DNA of 64,000 nucleotides from Bedellia somnulentella (GCA_963576735.1 OY755174.1:10106001-10170000), one strand, 5' to 3'. Shown: positions 35,274-46,660, counted from the stretch's first letter. Program-made: numbers and translations. Notes: generated by a model not told the origin, from the sequence alone.

Positions 35274-36322
35274 TTATAATTTCAACTTAGTCTTCCTTGA
35301 GCTCTTTGTCCAACGCGTCTCCAATTTTTTTATCCCTTCCAAAAAAAATGATTTGTCGAGGTCCTTAAAATAGGCCTTTGTTTGCGAGATGATTTCATCA
35401 TTGGAGTCAAATCTTTTTCCACCTAGCCATTTCTTCAGGTTTGGGAACAAGAAGTAGTCGCTCGGAGCCAAATCTGGAGAATAGGGCGGATGAGGGAGCA
35501 ATTCATAGCCCAATTCATGGATTTTTGCCATGGCAACTGTACATGTGTGCACCCTTGCATTGTCTTGGTGGAAAATAACTTTTTCTTGGCCAAATGAGGT
35601 CGATTTTTTTTCAAATCGCCATTGAATCGGTCCAATAAGTCGGCATAATGTTCATTGATTGTTCTTCCCTTTTGTAGGTAGTCAATGTGGATTATCCCGC
35701 GTGCATCCCAAAAAACAGTCGCCATAACTTTAATGGCTGACAAACCCAACTTGGCCTTCTATGGCGCCGATTCACCCTTAGAAACCCACTGTTTTGACTG
35801 GTTTTTGGTCTCTGGTGTGTTGTGATGGATCCATGTTTCGTCCACGGTTACAAAACGACGCAAGAACTCCTCCACATTGCGACTAAACAACGCCAAACCT
35901 TCCTGTGAAGTTGTTACACGATTGCGTTTGTGGTCAACTGTGAGCAAACGCGGCACCCATCTTGCGGAAAGCTTTCTCATGCCCAAGTGATCATTCTAAA
36001 TTGAAACCACTGAGCCATGCGAGATCCCTACGGCTTCCAAAATCTCTCGCACTTTCAATCTTCGGTCGGCCAACACCATATCGTGAATTTTTTCGATTGT
36101 TTCGGATGTAGGTAGAGACCTCAACTGGGCGTCCAGGACGTTCGGCATCTTCAGTGCTTGTACGGCCACAACGAAATTCAGTAAACCACTTTTTTACCAT
36201 TGAAATCGATGGTGCAGAGTCCCCATAGTATTTATCAAGCTTAGCCTTGGTCTCGGTAATGGTTTTTTTTCTGCAAGAAATAATGATTAATAAGTACACG
36301 AAATTCACTTTTTTCCATTTTC
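35274..36322 (-). pseudogene. mariner transposase, inactive (right)
   Basis: The same DD34D protein as the left copy, running from MEKSEF (about 36320) through GRTSTEDAERPGRP, VTVDETWIHH, DNARVHT and APSDYFLF to KSSRKTKLKL. The two TAG stops seen in the left copy are both present. Additional private damage includes a one-base loss in the lysine codons before the QDNA motif and a small in-frame loss (NGEYY to NEHY). The C-terminal GGKRFDSNDEIISQTK segment deleted in the left copy is intact here. Confidence 0.92.
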
Positions 36323-36383
36323 TCCTCAAATTTGTGAGTAGTCTGATAAAAATAGCTGTCAAACACAAACTAACTGTCGCAGC

Positions 36384-37914
36384 CTTTGAGTAGTGAAGTA
36401 TATGGAGATAACATAATGTACATAAAATCCTGCCTATTTTTGAAACCAAAATGGCCGACTAGTGTTGGCCAGTGATCGATACTTTTTATCGATAATATTA
36501 TAGCTGAAGAATTTGGTTGTGCTTACCCTAGGATCTAGAAAAAAATAATAGATATTTAGACTTCTGCATTGGGTGGTCCATTAACATAAAAATGGTGACT
36601 ACGATTCCTGCTTCGAAAAAACTTACAGTATTTGCTGAAATATAGTAGCTATGGCTAGTACACGTATTTTTTATAATGTCTTTCTCATGTTAAATCTGAT
36701 TCAGCCTAAATCATGCAATCCGTACATGTGACGTTGAGGGCGTAAAGCCAGTAACTAATAAAAAAAAACGAGCGCTTGCTTTGTAAATAGTGGGTTTACT
36801 GTTTTTTATTCTATTAACCTTCATTTATTGTGCCAATTGTTGGCTTGTCAAAAACCAGAATGAATAGCAGTGGTAACAGAAATGGCCATTTCAAGAAATA
36901 AAATATTTGTATTTTTCATTATCAATTATTATTATAGAAATATTAATAATTTAGTCTTAATAATTAAAAATTAACACTTTATTCTCACTTCTGGACATAC
37001 AAAAATATTTAAAAGCAAACCTAAAACTACCTATGTAACAGGTAACAAAAATAATTTAAAAAAAACATTTTATACTAAAACCTTTCAGTTAAAAAATATA
37101 ATTTAACTTTATTAAATAAACCTCACTGTCTAAAATCATGTTCCATTTAACAAAAATATCAATATATATATATATATATTAATATTTTCCTTTCCGATTG
37201 CTTCTTGCCATTTTCGCCTTTTGGATTCATTTTTGGGGAGTCTGAAACAAGTAGGTTTTTTTCATATAATATCGATATAATACATCGACAATAATAAAAA
37301 AACATCCCTATCTTGAACATAACCTTAAACTTAAATTCAATAAATCTATATCTAAAAGTATTGAAAACTCTGTAAATACACTTCACTCTATAAAATTCAG
37401 GTATACCATTAAAGTAGGATTAGCTATAAATGCTTTATGAGTCTGCTATATGATGCTATAAAGAATAAAATCACAATAATAATAGTCGATTTATTAGTTT
37501 TCCCATTTCTTACCGGTGAATTGTTAAATTAGGTCGATTCCTGCTTAAGTATGCTCCACACAGGTCAGAATAGAACACTTCACCATTTTTAACAGAATTT
37601 CAGCACTATACCACTGTTTATTTCACAATTAATTGTAATTTTTCAACAAAATTTCAATGTTTACAAACAAATCAAACCATAGACAACAAAAAGCTTTGAA
37701 ACTAAAATGGCGGATTCATCCACGAATTCTATATATAGTTATGTATAAGATTCTTGTGGCCAGCATTATTAAAATGGTGTTGGTCTTAATGACACCCACA
37801 AAAATACTATCATCAGACAGAGACAACAATAGCTAATCATTTCGTCAAACACAATTTTGACAGAAAAGTTTATATAGAACATTATGTGATCTCCATATAC
37901 TTCACTACTCAAAG
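36384..37914 (-). mobile_element. P-element-like THAP transposon remnant, right arm only
   Basis: A 1531-bp insertion with 36-bp inverted ends (one mismatch) beginning CTTTGAGTAGTGAAGTATAT, and a perfect 8-bp TSD, GTCGCAGC (36376-36383 and 37915-37922). The left-arm site is single. A THAP first exon is recognisable on the minus strand. Eight-base GC-rich TSD plus THAP is the P superfamily pattern; the ends do not start CA as in the fruit-fly element, so the placement is tentative. No full transposase frame. Confidence 0.65.
37514..37586 (-). pseudogene. THAP-domain first exon, frameshifted
   Basis: From ATG at 37586: MVKCSILTCVEH, then after a frame change YLSRNRPNLTIHR, ending at a consensus donor (CACCG then GTAAGA). 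MVKC...C plus NRPNLT.HR with a splice site after HR matches the first exon of THAP-domain transposases. The frameshift inactivates it. Confidence 0.55.
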
Positions 37915-38284
37915 GTCGCAGCAAGTTAAAATTTAGACAGGAGTCAACTGAAAGATGCCTGTTCACAGGAGCAGTGTTGCTGTTTCAGTAGAGGTCAGAA
38001 ATTCAAAAAGTCACGGACTTATTGACCCGCCCTCGTATCATATGTACACTACAGTGTTTTAGTAGTTGAAACATAGAAAAATAATTATGGGGAGGTCAAA
38101 ATGAATAATCTAAAATATATTATATCAAGCAAATATTAAACTGTTGGTATTTCATATTCATATACTCTTAAACGTTTAAAAGTAAGTCTGTCTTTGGGAT
38201 GATGTACTAATAAAGGTGAACAAACAAAATTGAGATTATTGATGACATGAAAGTGGCATAAGGGATATATAGATCCAAATAAGA

Positions 38285-41200
38285 AGAAAAAAAAACGTCA
38301 CGTCACGTCATATCGTGCTCAATAAAATATATATATTTAAAATAATTTAACAAGCCAAAAATACTAATATGCCACTGATATACATGTGTTGAGAATCTGC
38401 GGTTCAAACAAACATTTGGTTTGCCATAATTGACAAAGCTGAGGGAAAGAAAACAATAGAAATAAATTGTAAATATTTTGACAGTTTCAAAAATCAGCGT
38501 TGCGCATTGTCGCCTTTGTCCATAGTTACCGAGGAACATCACCTAGGCGATAGCAACAAAATTTGACGTATCCATAGTAACGATCAATAATCTCCAAGGA
38601 AACAACATAAAATCAAGACAATAAGAAGAAAATTTTATGAGTGCTTTTTAATTTTTATGATATGTTTTTTAGGTATTGTTTTTTTTGGTATGCTTTTGAA
38701 TGCCTCTAAATGATTTAAGTGCTAATTCTCAAACAGGAGCTTTGGTGTCCTCACAATTGGAAAAATGTCCTCATTGTTCTCAACCACGATTTTTTAAGGG
38801 AAAACGTGGTCTTAATATACATATCTCAAAATGTCACAATCGTCATCTCACTCCACAAATCATTCCAACTTTACCAGCATCATCCCTCACCTTACCTAGT
38901 GCAAGTTATCATGTCGACTCAAAATTATTTTGGAAAGAACTGTCTAAATTAAAATCATTTATACCGATAATCAAGAGAATACCTCGTGGTGCTCGTGTAT
39001 CAGTTGCATCGTCACTCACTAAAACTATAAAAACGGTGGTTGAGAACAATGATTTTGAAAGCTGGAAAAATATGCTATTATTTAGTTTTAAAACCTTGCA
39101 TGCACCTAAAAATTCTAAATTATCACTAACACAAACAATTAAACAAAACTGCTTAGCACCTTTAGACACAGATTTTATAACTAAATTCCCACAAAACAGT
39201 TACGATATAAATCGTAAAATCAAAAGTAAAATTTCAGATGGTGACATCAGAGGTGCCGCACAATTAATATTTTCTAGTGACACCTTAGCTCCCGACACCC
39301 CGGAAACGCTGCTATCGCTGCAGTCGAAGCATCCTTCTTCAAACAGAGGCTTGACCATGCCAGATGCGCCGGACCAATCTATCGTCGCACCCGAGGCGAC
39401 AGCACAGGAAACGCTGGCGGCGATACTGTCTTTCAAGAACGGATCTGCTGGTGGCCTCGATGGACTCACACCACAGCATCTGAAAGATCTTTTGTGTGGG
39501 GCCGTCGGGGAACACAGAGATGCGTTACTTGCTCAGTTGACCCGCTTAGTGAACCTGATGCTGTCGGGTCGGGTCTGTGACGATATTTTGGATCTCTTAT
39601 ATGGCGCAAACCTTTGTGCCTTAAAAAAAAAAGACGGTGGTATAAGGCCAATCGCTGTCGGCAACACGATTCGCCGCGTAGTGTCAAAAATTTGTTGTAG
39701 GTATATTCTACCGGATCTTGCAACATATTTTGAACCAAAACAGCTGGGTTTTGGCACACGCGGTGGCTGTGAAGCTGCAGTACATTCTGCTCGCACCTAC
39801 GTCGCACATGGGGCGGGCCAAGTCCTTTTGAAGGTGGATGTTAAAAATGCATTCAACTCAGTGGATCGGGCAGCCTTGTTGACTGAAGTTAAAAAGAAAG
39901 CTCCACATATTTTAAACTATATTTGGCAGTGTTATAGTAAACCAACTAAATTATTATACAAAGAAAATTTAATTTCATCTTGTATCGGCTGTCAACAAGG
40001 AGATCCCCTAGGACCAGCAATATTCAGCCTAGCTATCCATCCATACATTGAATCAATCGCCTCTAAATTCAATGTATGGTACCTAGATGACGGGACCATA
40101 GGTGGCGATGCGAGTACAGTATTAAATGATTTTCAAAATTTAAAATTATCTTTTTCATCCATCGGCCTAGATTTTAATTTTAATAAATGCGAATTATATA
40201 TTAAAAACTGTCTGCCCGATGAACAAAAAACTGAAATTGTTAATAAATTCAACGAAATAGCACCAAACATTACGGTCCTACATAATGATTCGCTTCGTCT
40301 CCTTGGTGCCCCTCTAAACGAAAATTCCCTTCCAGGTTTTATTCAAGACAAAATTTCAAAATTCAACCAATATTCGGAGCGTTTACAATCTATAAATCCC
40401 CATTTGGCCTATACAATTATAAAATTCTGTTTGTTCGTCCCCAAATTTACATATTTTTTAAGATGTTGCGACACTTGGAGGCTTGTTTCGGCTTTGAAGG
40501 ATTTAGACAATATTTTACGAGATACGTTATGCGAAATTCTAAATTGTAAATTTGATGACAAAAGCTGGGATCAGGCTACCCTACCAGTTCGGTTTGGAGG
40601 TTTGGGCGTACGCAGACCATCTGACGTGGCTCTACCTGCTTTCTTGTCATCAGTACATTCTATAATTGATCTGTACCAAAAAATTGTCAGTCCCTCTTTA
40701 GGTGACACAGAGATCAGTGGAATGGACGATGCCAAGACTGCATGGATTGCTTTGCTTGGTCCAGATTCGAGTGTTCCGACAAACATGGCTTCTCAGAGGT
40801 CTTGGGATGACATACTGTGCGGGCGGATTCAATTAAACCTCTTGAACTCTGCTTCCGATCCTGCACAGCGTGCTCGTCTCATGGCCTCTATGGAGCCTGA
40901 GTCGGGATACTGGTTGAATGCATTACCTTCTGAGGCGATTGGTACGTTACTGGACAGGTCGACTTTTTGTTTAGGAGTATGTTTGAGAGTTGGTGCCAGA
41001 ATCAATGAAATTCATCGTTGTCGCTGTGGAGTACAGGTTGACCAATGGGGCCACCACGGACTTTCATGCCCCCGCAGTGCAGGTCGCCTGTCACGACACG
41101 CTGCCCTAAATGATATCATCCGTCGGGCTCTTGTCAGCGCCCACGTGCCAGCGACCTTGGAACCTCCTGGTTTAATGCGGGACGATGGCAAGAGACCCGA

Positions 41201-41677
41201 TGGTATGACTTTGTTGCCTTGGAGGAATGGCAGGGCGCTGATATGGGATGCAACCTGTGTCGACACTCTGGCGCCTTGCCATTTATCCGGGTCGGCAGCT
41301 CGGGCAGGTACTGCTGCTGCCAACGCCGAGAGTTTCAAACGGCGTAAATACTCAGTTTTAAAAAATGACTATCATTTTATACCTTTCGCCGTTGAAACTC
41401 TCGGCCCGTGGGGCAAAGAGGCGCGGCTTTTCTTTAAAGAACTGTCCGCTCGCCTTGTGGAAGTGTGTGGTGATCCCAGAGCTGGCAGCTACCTCGTCCA
41501 ACGCATTAGTTTGGCCATCCAAAGAGGAAATGCTGCTAGCATATTGGGCACGTTACCCTTCACCGAGAACGATGAATTTCACGAAATTTTTCGTTTGTAA
41601 TATATACATATTTAACTATAATTTAATTTTTAATTTTTATATTATCAATGTAAATATTTTTTTAATTGTAAAAGTTT
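38285..41677 (+). mobile_element. Full-length RLE-type retroelement, right arm only
   Basis: A 3393-bp unit bounded by AATAAGA (38278-38284) and ATTAAGA (41678-41684), a slightly imperfect 7-bp TSD. The left arm near 16910 reads GATCCAATTAAGATG without insertion (minus strand). It has a 5' leader of about 415 bp starting A-rich then ACGTCACGTCACGTC, one ORF, and a 3' leader of about 75 bp without a poly(A) tail. It is not in rDNA. Confidence 0.85.
38700..41600 (+). CDS. Reverse transcriptase with zinc finger and restriction-like endonuclease
   Basis: A 966-residue single ORF; a TGA lies directly in frame before the ATG. In order: zinc finger C23-x2-C26...H41...H46 (KCPHCSQPRFF, GLNIHISKCH); reverse transcriptase from GGLDGLTPQHLKDL (251-264), KKDGGIRPIAVGN (310-322), KVDVKNAFNSVD with Asp380, CQQGDPLGPA (431-440) and YLDDG with D463/D464; thumb to about 640; CCHC-type knuckle C774, C776, H785/H786, C790; PD-(D/E)xK nuclease KRPDG (Asp834), LIWDATCVD (Asp850, Asp855) and KRRKY (880-884); end AIQRGNAASILGTLPF. 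Layout matches R2/R4-like target-primed retrotransposons, in which the nuclease nicks DNA and the RT copies the RNA. All motifs are intact. The exact clade is not recognised. Confidence 0.88.
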   Translation: MPLNDLSANSQTGALVSSQLEKCPHCSQPRFFKGKRGLNIHISKCHNRHLTPQIIPTLPASSLTLPSASYHVDSKLFWKELSKLKSFIPIIKRIPRGARVSVASSLTKTIKTVVENNDFESWKNMLLFSFKTLHAPKNSKLSLTQTIKQNCLAPLDTDFITKFPQNSYDINRKIKSKISDGDIRGAAQLIFSSDTLAPDTPETLLSLQSKHPSSNRGLTMPDAPDQSIVAPEATAQETLAAILSFKNGSAGGLDGLTPQHLKDLLCGAVGEHRDALLAQLTRLVNLMLSGRVCDDILDLLYGANLCALKKKDGGIRPIAVGNTIRRVVSKICCRYILPDLATYFEPKQLGFGTRGGCEAAVHSARTYVAHGAGQVLLKVDVKNAFNSVDRAALLTEVKKKAPHILNYIWQCYSKPTKLLYKENLISSCIGCQQGDPLGPAIFSLAIHPYIESIASKFNVWYLDDGTIGGDASTVLNDFQNLKLSFSSIGLDFNFNKCELYIKNCLPDEQKTEIVNKFNEIAPNITVLHNDSLRLLGAPLNENSLPGFIQDKISKFNQYSERLQSINPHLAYTIIKFCLFVPKFTYFLRCCDTWRLVSALKDLDNILRDTLCEILNCKFDDKSWDQATLPVRFGGLGVRRPSDVALPAFLSSVHSIIDLYQKIVSPSLGDTEISGMDDAKTAWIALLGPDSSVPTNMASQRSWDDILCGRIQLNLLNSASDPAQRARLMASMEPESGYWLNALPSEAIGTLLDRSTFCLGVCLRVGARINEIHRCRCGVQVDQWGHHGLSCPRSAGRLSRHAALNDIIRRALVSAHVPATLEPPGLMRDDGKRPDGMTLLPWRNGRALIWDATCVDTLAPCHLSGSAARAGTAAANAESFKRRKYSVLKNDYHFIPFAVETLGPWGKEARLFFKELSARLVEVCGDPRAGSYLVQRISLAIQRGNAASILGTLPFTENDEFHEIFRL

Positions 41678-41689
41678 ATTAAGATGTTA

Positions 41690-42440
41690 TTAGATCAAAT
41701 AGAAAATATCGTACACATGGGGTAAGAAGGTATTGATAAATACACTCACAGATAGATAATTTTGCTAGGATCGTAGAAATTGGCAGTCATGCCGACCGTA
41801 ATGCGATCTAATAATAATAATTTCATTAATTCTAAAAAGACCTAACACATAAATTGCTTAGTTACAAATAGACTAACAATAGCGAGAGCGAGAGGGTTAC
41901 CCATTAATATTACATTAAATTATCGCAAATACCAAGCATAAACTCTTAATAAAATCTTAAATTTCTACCACAAAAATTATATATTTCTTCGGTGTATAAT
42001 ATTATCATCCTATTTTCAGTTAACCTTATAATATTGGTAAAATAAAGTAATATCGCAATCAAGATAAATAGAATAAACAACATGAATAAGTAATACTTAT
42101 TAGAACTATAGAGACACTTCAGCGTTGCAAAATTTGTCACTGATGATGATGAAATTGGTAGTCGTTGGTATTGGTAACAAGACATAAAAATAAATCGGTT
42201 TCGGTTAAATTAATATAAGTAATAGCTAATATATGCTAACGCGCTTGTATACTATACAGCAGTTTAAATAACTGCAACTAAGTTAGTTCAAAATAAAATG
42301 AGAAATTAAAACATGACATGATTGCTTAATTGTTTTCTGTGGTATTAATGACACTTGCTCCAAAATTAATCACACGTACGTTATAAGTAATCGCATTCCG
42401 TACTATTTAGCTCATTTGATTTATGATTACGTAACGGAAA
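41690..42440. other. Right-arm non-coding stretch
   Basis: Mirror of 16160-16900. It has LINE 3' UTR-like sequence near 41700-41810. A 79-residue open frame (42185-41946) is broken by TAG in the left arm, so it is not a conserved gene. Confidence 0.6.
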
Positions 42441-42849
42441 GTAGAACATAACTGACATAACGAAGGCTTCGCAATAGGACCGGTGCACTGCAGCGTATGG
42501 CCTTGGCCGCGATTGCAACAGCTGAGTGGGGCAGCGACTGCTTGTAAACACTAGACACTGGTACTATCACTGGTAGAGGACTGCCGCGACGCCGCCGACG
42601 CCGACGCCGACACCACACTCGCCTTCACACACGCTTTGCTAAAAGGATGTTTAACACTTCGCACGGCGGCAAAGTTCAATGTCGTTTGGGTTTTGACTGA
42701 CTGTCGTAACAGGTTGATTGTGACCGGTTATTACCTACTATATTTCAACAATGGCTTATTTGTTAATTGATGATTAAAGCTTATGCAGTTGAACGTGAAG
42801 TGGTGAAGTGATTGATAGTGTTTAGTGTGTGTGCGTCTCATACTTTTAG
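42440..42849 (+). promoter_or_regulatory. Candidate promoter and first non-coding exon (right)
   Basis: Equivalent of 15750-16150: GC-rich, with (GCCGAC)n triplets at about 42590-42612, ending TACTTTTAG then GTATGTAAA (donor at 42849/42850). It lies 7.8 kb upstream of the secreted-protein start exon on the same strand; about 2.9 kb of that is right-only insertions. The assignment as that gene's first exon is inference. Confidence 0.45.
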
Positions 42850-43467
42850 GTATGTAAAATTATTCCTGTCCACCTGTATCTGTGGTTTGTTATAAATTAA
42901 CATACTTATTCCATTTTCTTAAGATTTTATTTACTCGACGTATTATTTTGTTATAGTTTTAGTGCACTACTATTTTGAATTCGTGTTTAATCATTCAAAT
43001 TTCTTCCGGACTGTCTGTCTGTCAATTTATATCATACAAGACTATACGGTTAAAGTTTGAATAGTAGATTTTTTGAATAGTACTCCTTGTACTTTTAAGT
43101 ACGTCAATGTTGGTTATTTAATGCAAAAAAGCAGTTTAAAGGGGGTTCACAAAACCTTAAAACAAAAATCTTTCATTTCTTCAAAACAATACGTGTGAAA
43201 CTTAATCAATCTCAAATGAAAAGATAAGGTTGTTGTTTCAAAAACTATTTTCTTGTCATATGAACACGAATTGTTTGAAAACTAGTAACTTCCAAACTTG
43301 GTTTAATTTGTGTGACATCCAACCCCTTAACTTCTAGAGTAAGATAAAATAAAATAGTACTGTAATCTTTATAAAATACTTTACTGAAAAATTGTTTGAA
43401 TAAGATTAAATGAATTGTGTTTTGAAAACATCAAATATTCAAAAGGCACATATATCTATAAATATAT

Positions 43468-43590
43468 AACATAACATAACATAAACGTTCACGCCGTTTA
43501 TCGCCGAAGGGGTTGGCAGAGGTACCAATACTTCTGAACTCACATGGCGGCGCCATCTAGTGTCCAGAGAAGGTACCCACGTTTTGTAAA
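43468..43590 (-). repeat. SINE-2 fragment, right arm only
   Basis: About 120 bp of the SINE-2 3' part (AACGTTCACGCCGTTTATCG...CCCACGTTTTG) inserted in a TATATA stretch. The left arm at about 13262 lacks it. Confidence 0.7.
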
Positions 43591-43957
43591 ATATATATCA
43601 CTTTGTAAGACGACACCTCTTGACCAACTTAATTATTCTTTAAAATTTTAAAGGTGAGGGTATCGGATAAACCTAATTAAAATACAGCAACCTCTTATAA
43701 AATTATATTCGTGAAGGTCGGTTCGTAAAACCCATAAATGTTAAGCCATTTTCACCAACATTTTTAATCTACTTCAATTTAAAGTTTGCTTTAATAACTA
43801 GTTACCATTTTAACATTATTTTATTGAATGTGCTGTTTACATAATAATTATTTCAAAACGTTTGCATCTCAACTAAGTAGATTTTAACCACATATAGTCA
43901 CACACGACTCCAAGTGGATATTCAGAGCTTTATTTCAGAGATATAAAACAGTTACGA

Positions 43958-44255
43958 GCGGCGTGATAGCTCAGTGGGTAGAACACCGCTTATCGTGCAG
44001 ACGACTAGTGTTCTAATCTCAGGTCGGGCCAAGACATATGCGTGGTTAATTTATCATGGTTTGATAAACGGTGAGGGAAAACATCGTGAGAAAACCCAAA
44101 TGGCTAAGTTGTATTTAGTCATGTGACAGTGTATCACGTGAGTAATAAAGCAAAACGTGGGTACTCTGAACACCAATGTCACGTGATTTTCAGAAGTATT
44201 AATACCTCTGCCAACCCCTTCGGGGATATTTGGCGTGTACGTGTGAGTTGATGAA
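43958..44255 (+). repeat. SINE-2 copy (right)
   Basis: The mirror of 12590-12895. The tRNA-like head GATAGCTCAGTGGGTAGAAC lies at 43964 and the 3' end GGCGTGTACGTGTGAG near 44250. Confidence 0.8.
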
Positions 44256-44972
44256 AAAGTTATGACACAGTAAAACTAAACAATTTAAAAAAAGGTTTTC
44301 TACCAACTAATCACTATCATTGAAGATCCCTTTTCTGTCCCTTAACGATTTTACAACTAATATGGGAAATGACGGGGTATTCTTATATATTGTATGGTAA
44401 ATAGTAATTTAGAGTAGTATCGTACAAAATAAAAGAAAAAGCTTAGACATCTTCATAAACAGAATGCACTTCGCGGGTGTACGTACTACTACAAATGTAG
44501 TAACAGCATTTATGTCCTCGTTCCATCTGAATGTTTCCTGATCTTTATGCAATGGTTATATACAAGTATCTGTTTTCGTTATATAATCTTTGAGATCAGT
44601 ATAGGTAAATCTATTGAATATATAATGGAATAGTAAAAAATCCAGACTGATGTCGCAGCACATATATGTAGGAAAGGAACCTCTGTTTTCATCTCACAGC
44701 TTACATCATTATCGTCTCGCTAACTATCTATTGTATGTCGCAACCGACAACGATCACGCATAGCATGCAACAACAATGACTATAATATAAGTACTATAAC
44801 CAATATTTGCTATATGCTGATATAGCTTTGTCAAATAGTTAATAACATAAAATCCGCTTCGCATCGCAGCAGGTTTATAATTTTGGGTACAAGGTGACCC
44901 TATCCCAATGTTTTAACTAAAATTACTCATTTCTAATAGCTAAATTCTGTCTTCAGATCTTTGTAAATAGTA

Positions 44973-45641
44973 CCCACCAAAAACATTAAATGTAAAAAAA
45001 TGCCAAGTCTCTCTATGCAGTCTTTCCATCGTAAAAAGTTTTGAGATCTCATAGAAGCCAAGTCCTATTCAAAATATTTCGTAGTTATAAATCAACATTT
45101 AGTAATTGTATCAATAGTTTTCTTTATATTATAATTATAGTGACTTGGCAATGAGCACAAGAAGAATAAAATAAAACGGCATATTTGGAAGAGTTGAAAG
45201 TTACATATCACAAAATTAATTTTCTTTTGGTTTATCCGTGTCGTCCCAACCGAATTTCGGCAACGGCAGTCAGTCTTAGTGCACTCTCGATTCATTTACT
45301 TTCATAAAGCGATGGCCCGTAAGGTATTCTTAATTATTGTATTGGAGCATGTAGTCGGTAGTGACCATCATGATTCACACATAACAAATAATCTGATCAC
45401 TGGTCTCGTCAGTAACATTTGCATATAGTTCCAGGCAGCAAGCAGCTTTTAATTTGTGCTCATTGCCAAGTCACTATAATTATAATATAAAGAAAACTAT
45501 TGATACAATTACTAAATGTTGATTTATAACTACGAAATATTTTGAATAGGACTTGGCTTCTATGAGATCTCAAAACTTTTTACGATGGAAAGACTGCATC
45601 GAGAGACTTGGCATTTTTTTACATTTAATGTTTTTGGTGGG
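44973..45641. mobile_element. Foldback element with long inverted ends
   Basis: A 669-bp unit whose ends CCCACCAAAAACATTAAATG / CATTTAATGTTTTTGGTGGG are the outer edges of roughly 185-bp inverted repeats (to 45157 and from 45455), with a 300-bp unrelated loop. It forms the left edge of a 2.7-kb block absent from the left arm. No TSD was convincingly paired. No ORF. Confidence 0.7.
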
Positions 45642-45648
45642 ATCTCAT

Positions 45649-46066
45649 TTATTTTTTGTAAGTGTATTTCTTTCTTTTACTTTTAGGTGACCTCACAATT
45701 TCTTGAACGTCAGCTACTGCTTTGCTTAGAACCCATTCTCCATCTCTATCTCTTTTGTTTCTTCTCTGAGGCTTCGTTACTTCTAAGGTAGACAAGTCTG
45801 GGCGATATATACTTCGGAGTCGATTATATTCAGCTATTGCTGTCTCCTGAGCTTTGATACTACTAAAATTCACATTTATTAAATGTAATCCACCCAAACT
45901 AGTCACTCTTGAAAGGGCCACGTATGCTTGTTTGACGACTGAAAACTCCCATACATGCTGTATGACAACGAATGAAATAAACACGACCCATCTCCAGGAA
46001 TAGAGATGACTCTGTGTGGACAAAGGTCGCCATTTATGTACAATATTTCACGTTCCATTACACTAT
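45649..46066 (-). pseudogene. Helitron-like remnant: OTU start fused to Pif1 helicase end
   Basis: From about 46066 the minus strand reads RVISIPGDGSCLFHSLSYSM, the catalytic Asp-Gly-x-Cys start of an OTU cysteine protease. In another frame from about 45950, it reads VVKQAYVALSRVTSLGGLHL and AIAEYNRLR, the C-terminal motif VI region of Pif1/Helitron helicases, ending with a Lys-rich tail and a stop. Both domains are typical of insect Helitron-type proteins. The junction suggests an internal deletion. It is non-functional. Confidence 0.75.
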
Positions 46067-46098
46067 TTACAATTACTTCTATAACAATAAGGCTTAAA

Positions 46099-46134
<36 letters not shown>

Positions 46135-46299
46135 AACTAAACAGAACTAAACTTACTAACAAATAACTAACTAAATAAATATATATCTACTAACTTACAA
46201 ACTATAACTAAACTAAATAAGACGTAAAGTTCTCCGAATATCAATTATCACTACAATATGTTTTAGTTTCGAAATAGGTTATCATAATAAGCATAAAAT

Positions 46300-46660
46300 A
46301 AGCATAAACGTTCACGCCGCATATCCCAGAAGGGGTTGGCAGAGGTACTAATACTTCTGAACATCACGTGACTTTGTCATCTGGTGTTCAGAGTACCCAC
46401 GTTTTGCATGGACAGTGTACTCACGTGATAGGGGGCAGGCCTATCGCCGTTTTGTACGAATACACTGTCACATGACTAAGTATAACTCAGCCATGTGGGT
46501 TTCCTCACGATGTTTTCCCTCACCGTTAACAACCATGATAAATTAACCACACATATGTCTTTAGAAAAGACAAATTGGTGTAGGCCCCGACCCGGGATTT
46601 GAACACTAGTTGCTTGCACGTTAACCGAGTGTTCTACCCACTGGGCTATCACGGCTGTTA
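46300..46660 (-). repeat. SINE-2 copy, right arm only
   Basis: A near full-length copy (3' end at 46307, degenerate tRNA-like head near 46600-46655), preceded by an (AT)n microsatellite at about 46098-46132. It is part of the 44973-47640 block. Confidence 0.8.

Larger units (their letters stand above)
35218..38035 (-). mobile_element. mariner-like transposon (right copy), interrupted
   Basis: The same insertion as 17160-18434, in inverted orientation, with ends CGAGAGCGGG at 35218 and CCCGCCCTCG at 38035. It is split near its transposase 5' end by a 1531-bp P-like element (36384-37914). Confidence 0.93.

Noticed and set aside
37159..37386. 75-codon minus-strand frame in the P-like element
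   Set aside because: Low-complexity AT-rich translation with no recognisable transposase motif; only the THAP exon at 37514-37586 could be supported.
38909..41338. Minus-strand open frames opposite the reverse transcriptase
   Set aside because: Shadows of a 966-codon gene with full domain support on the other strand.
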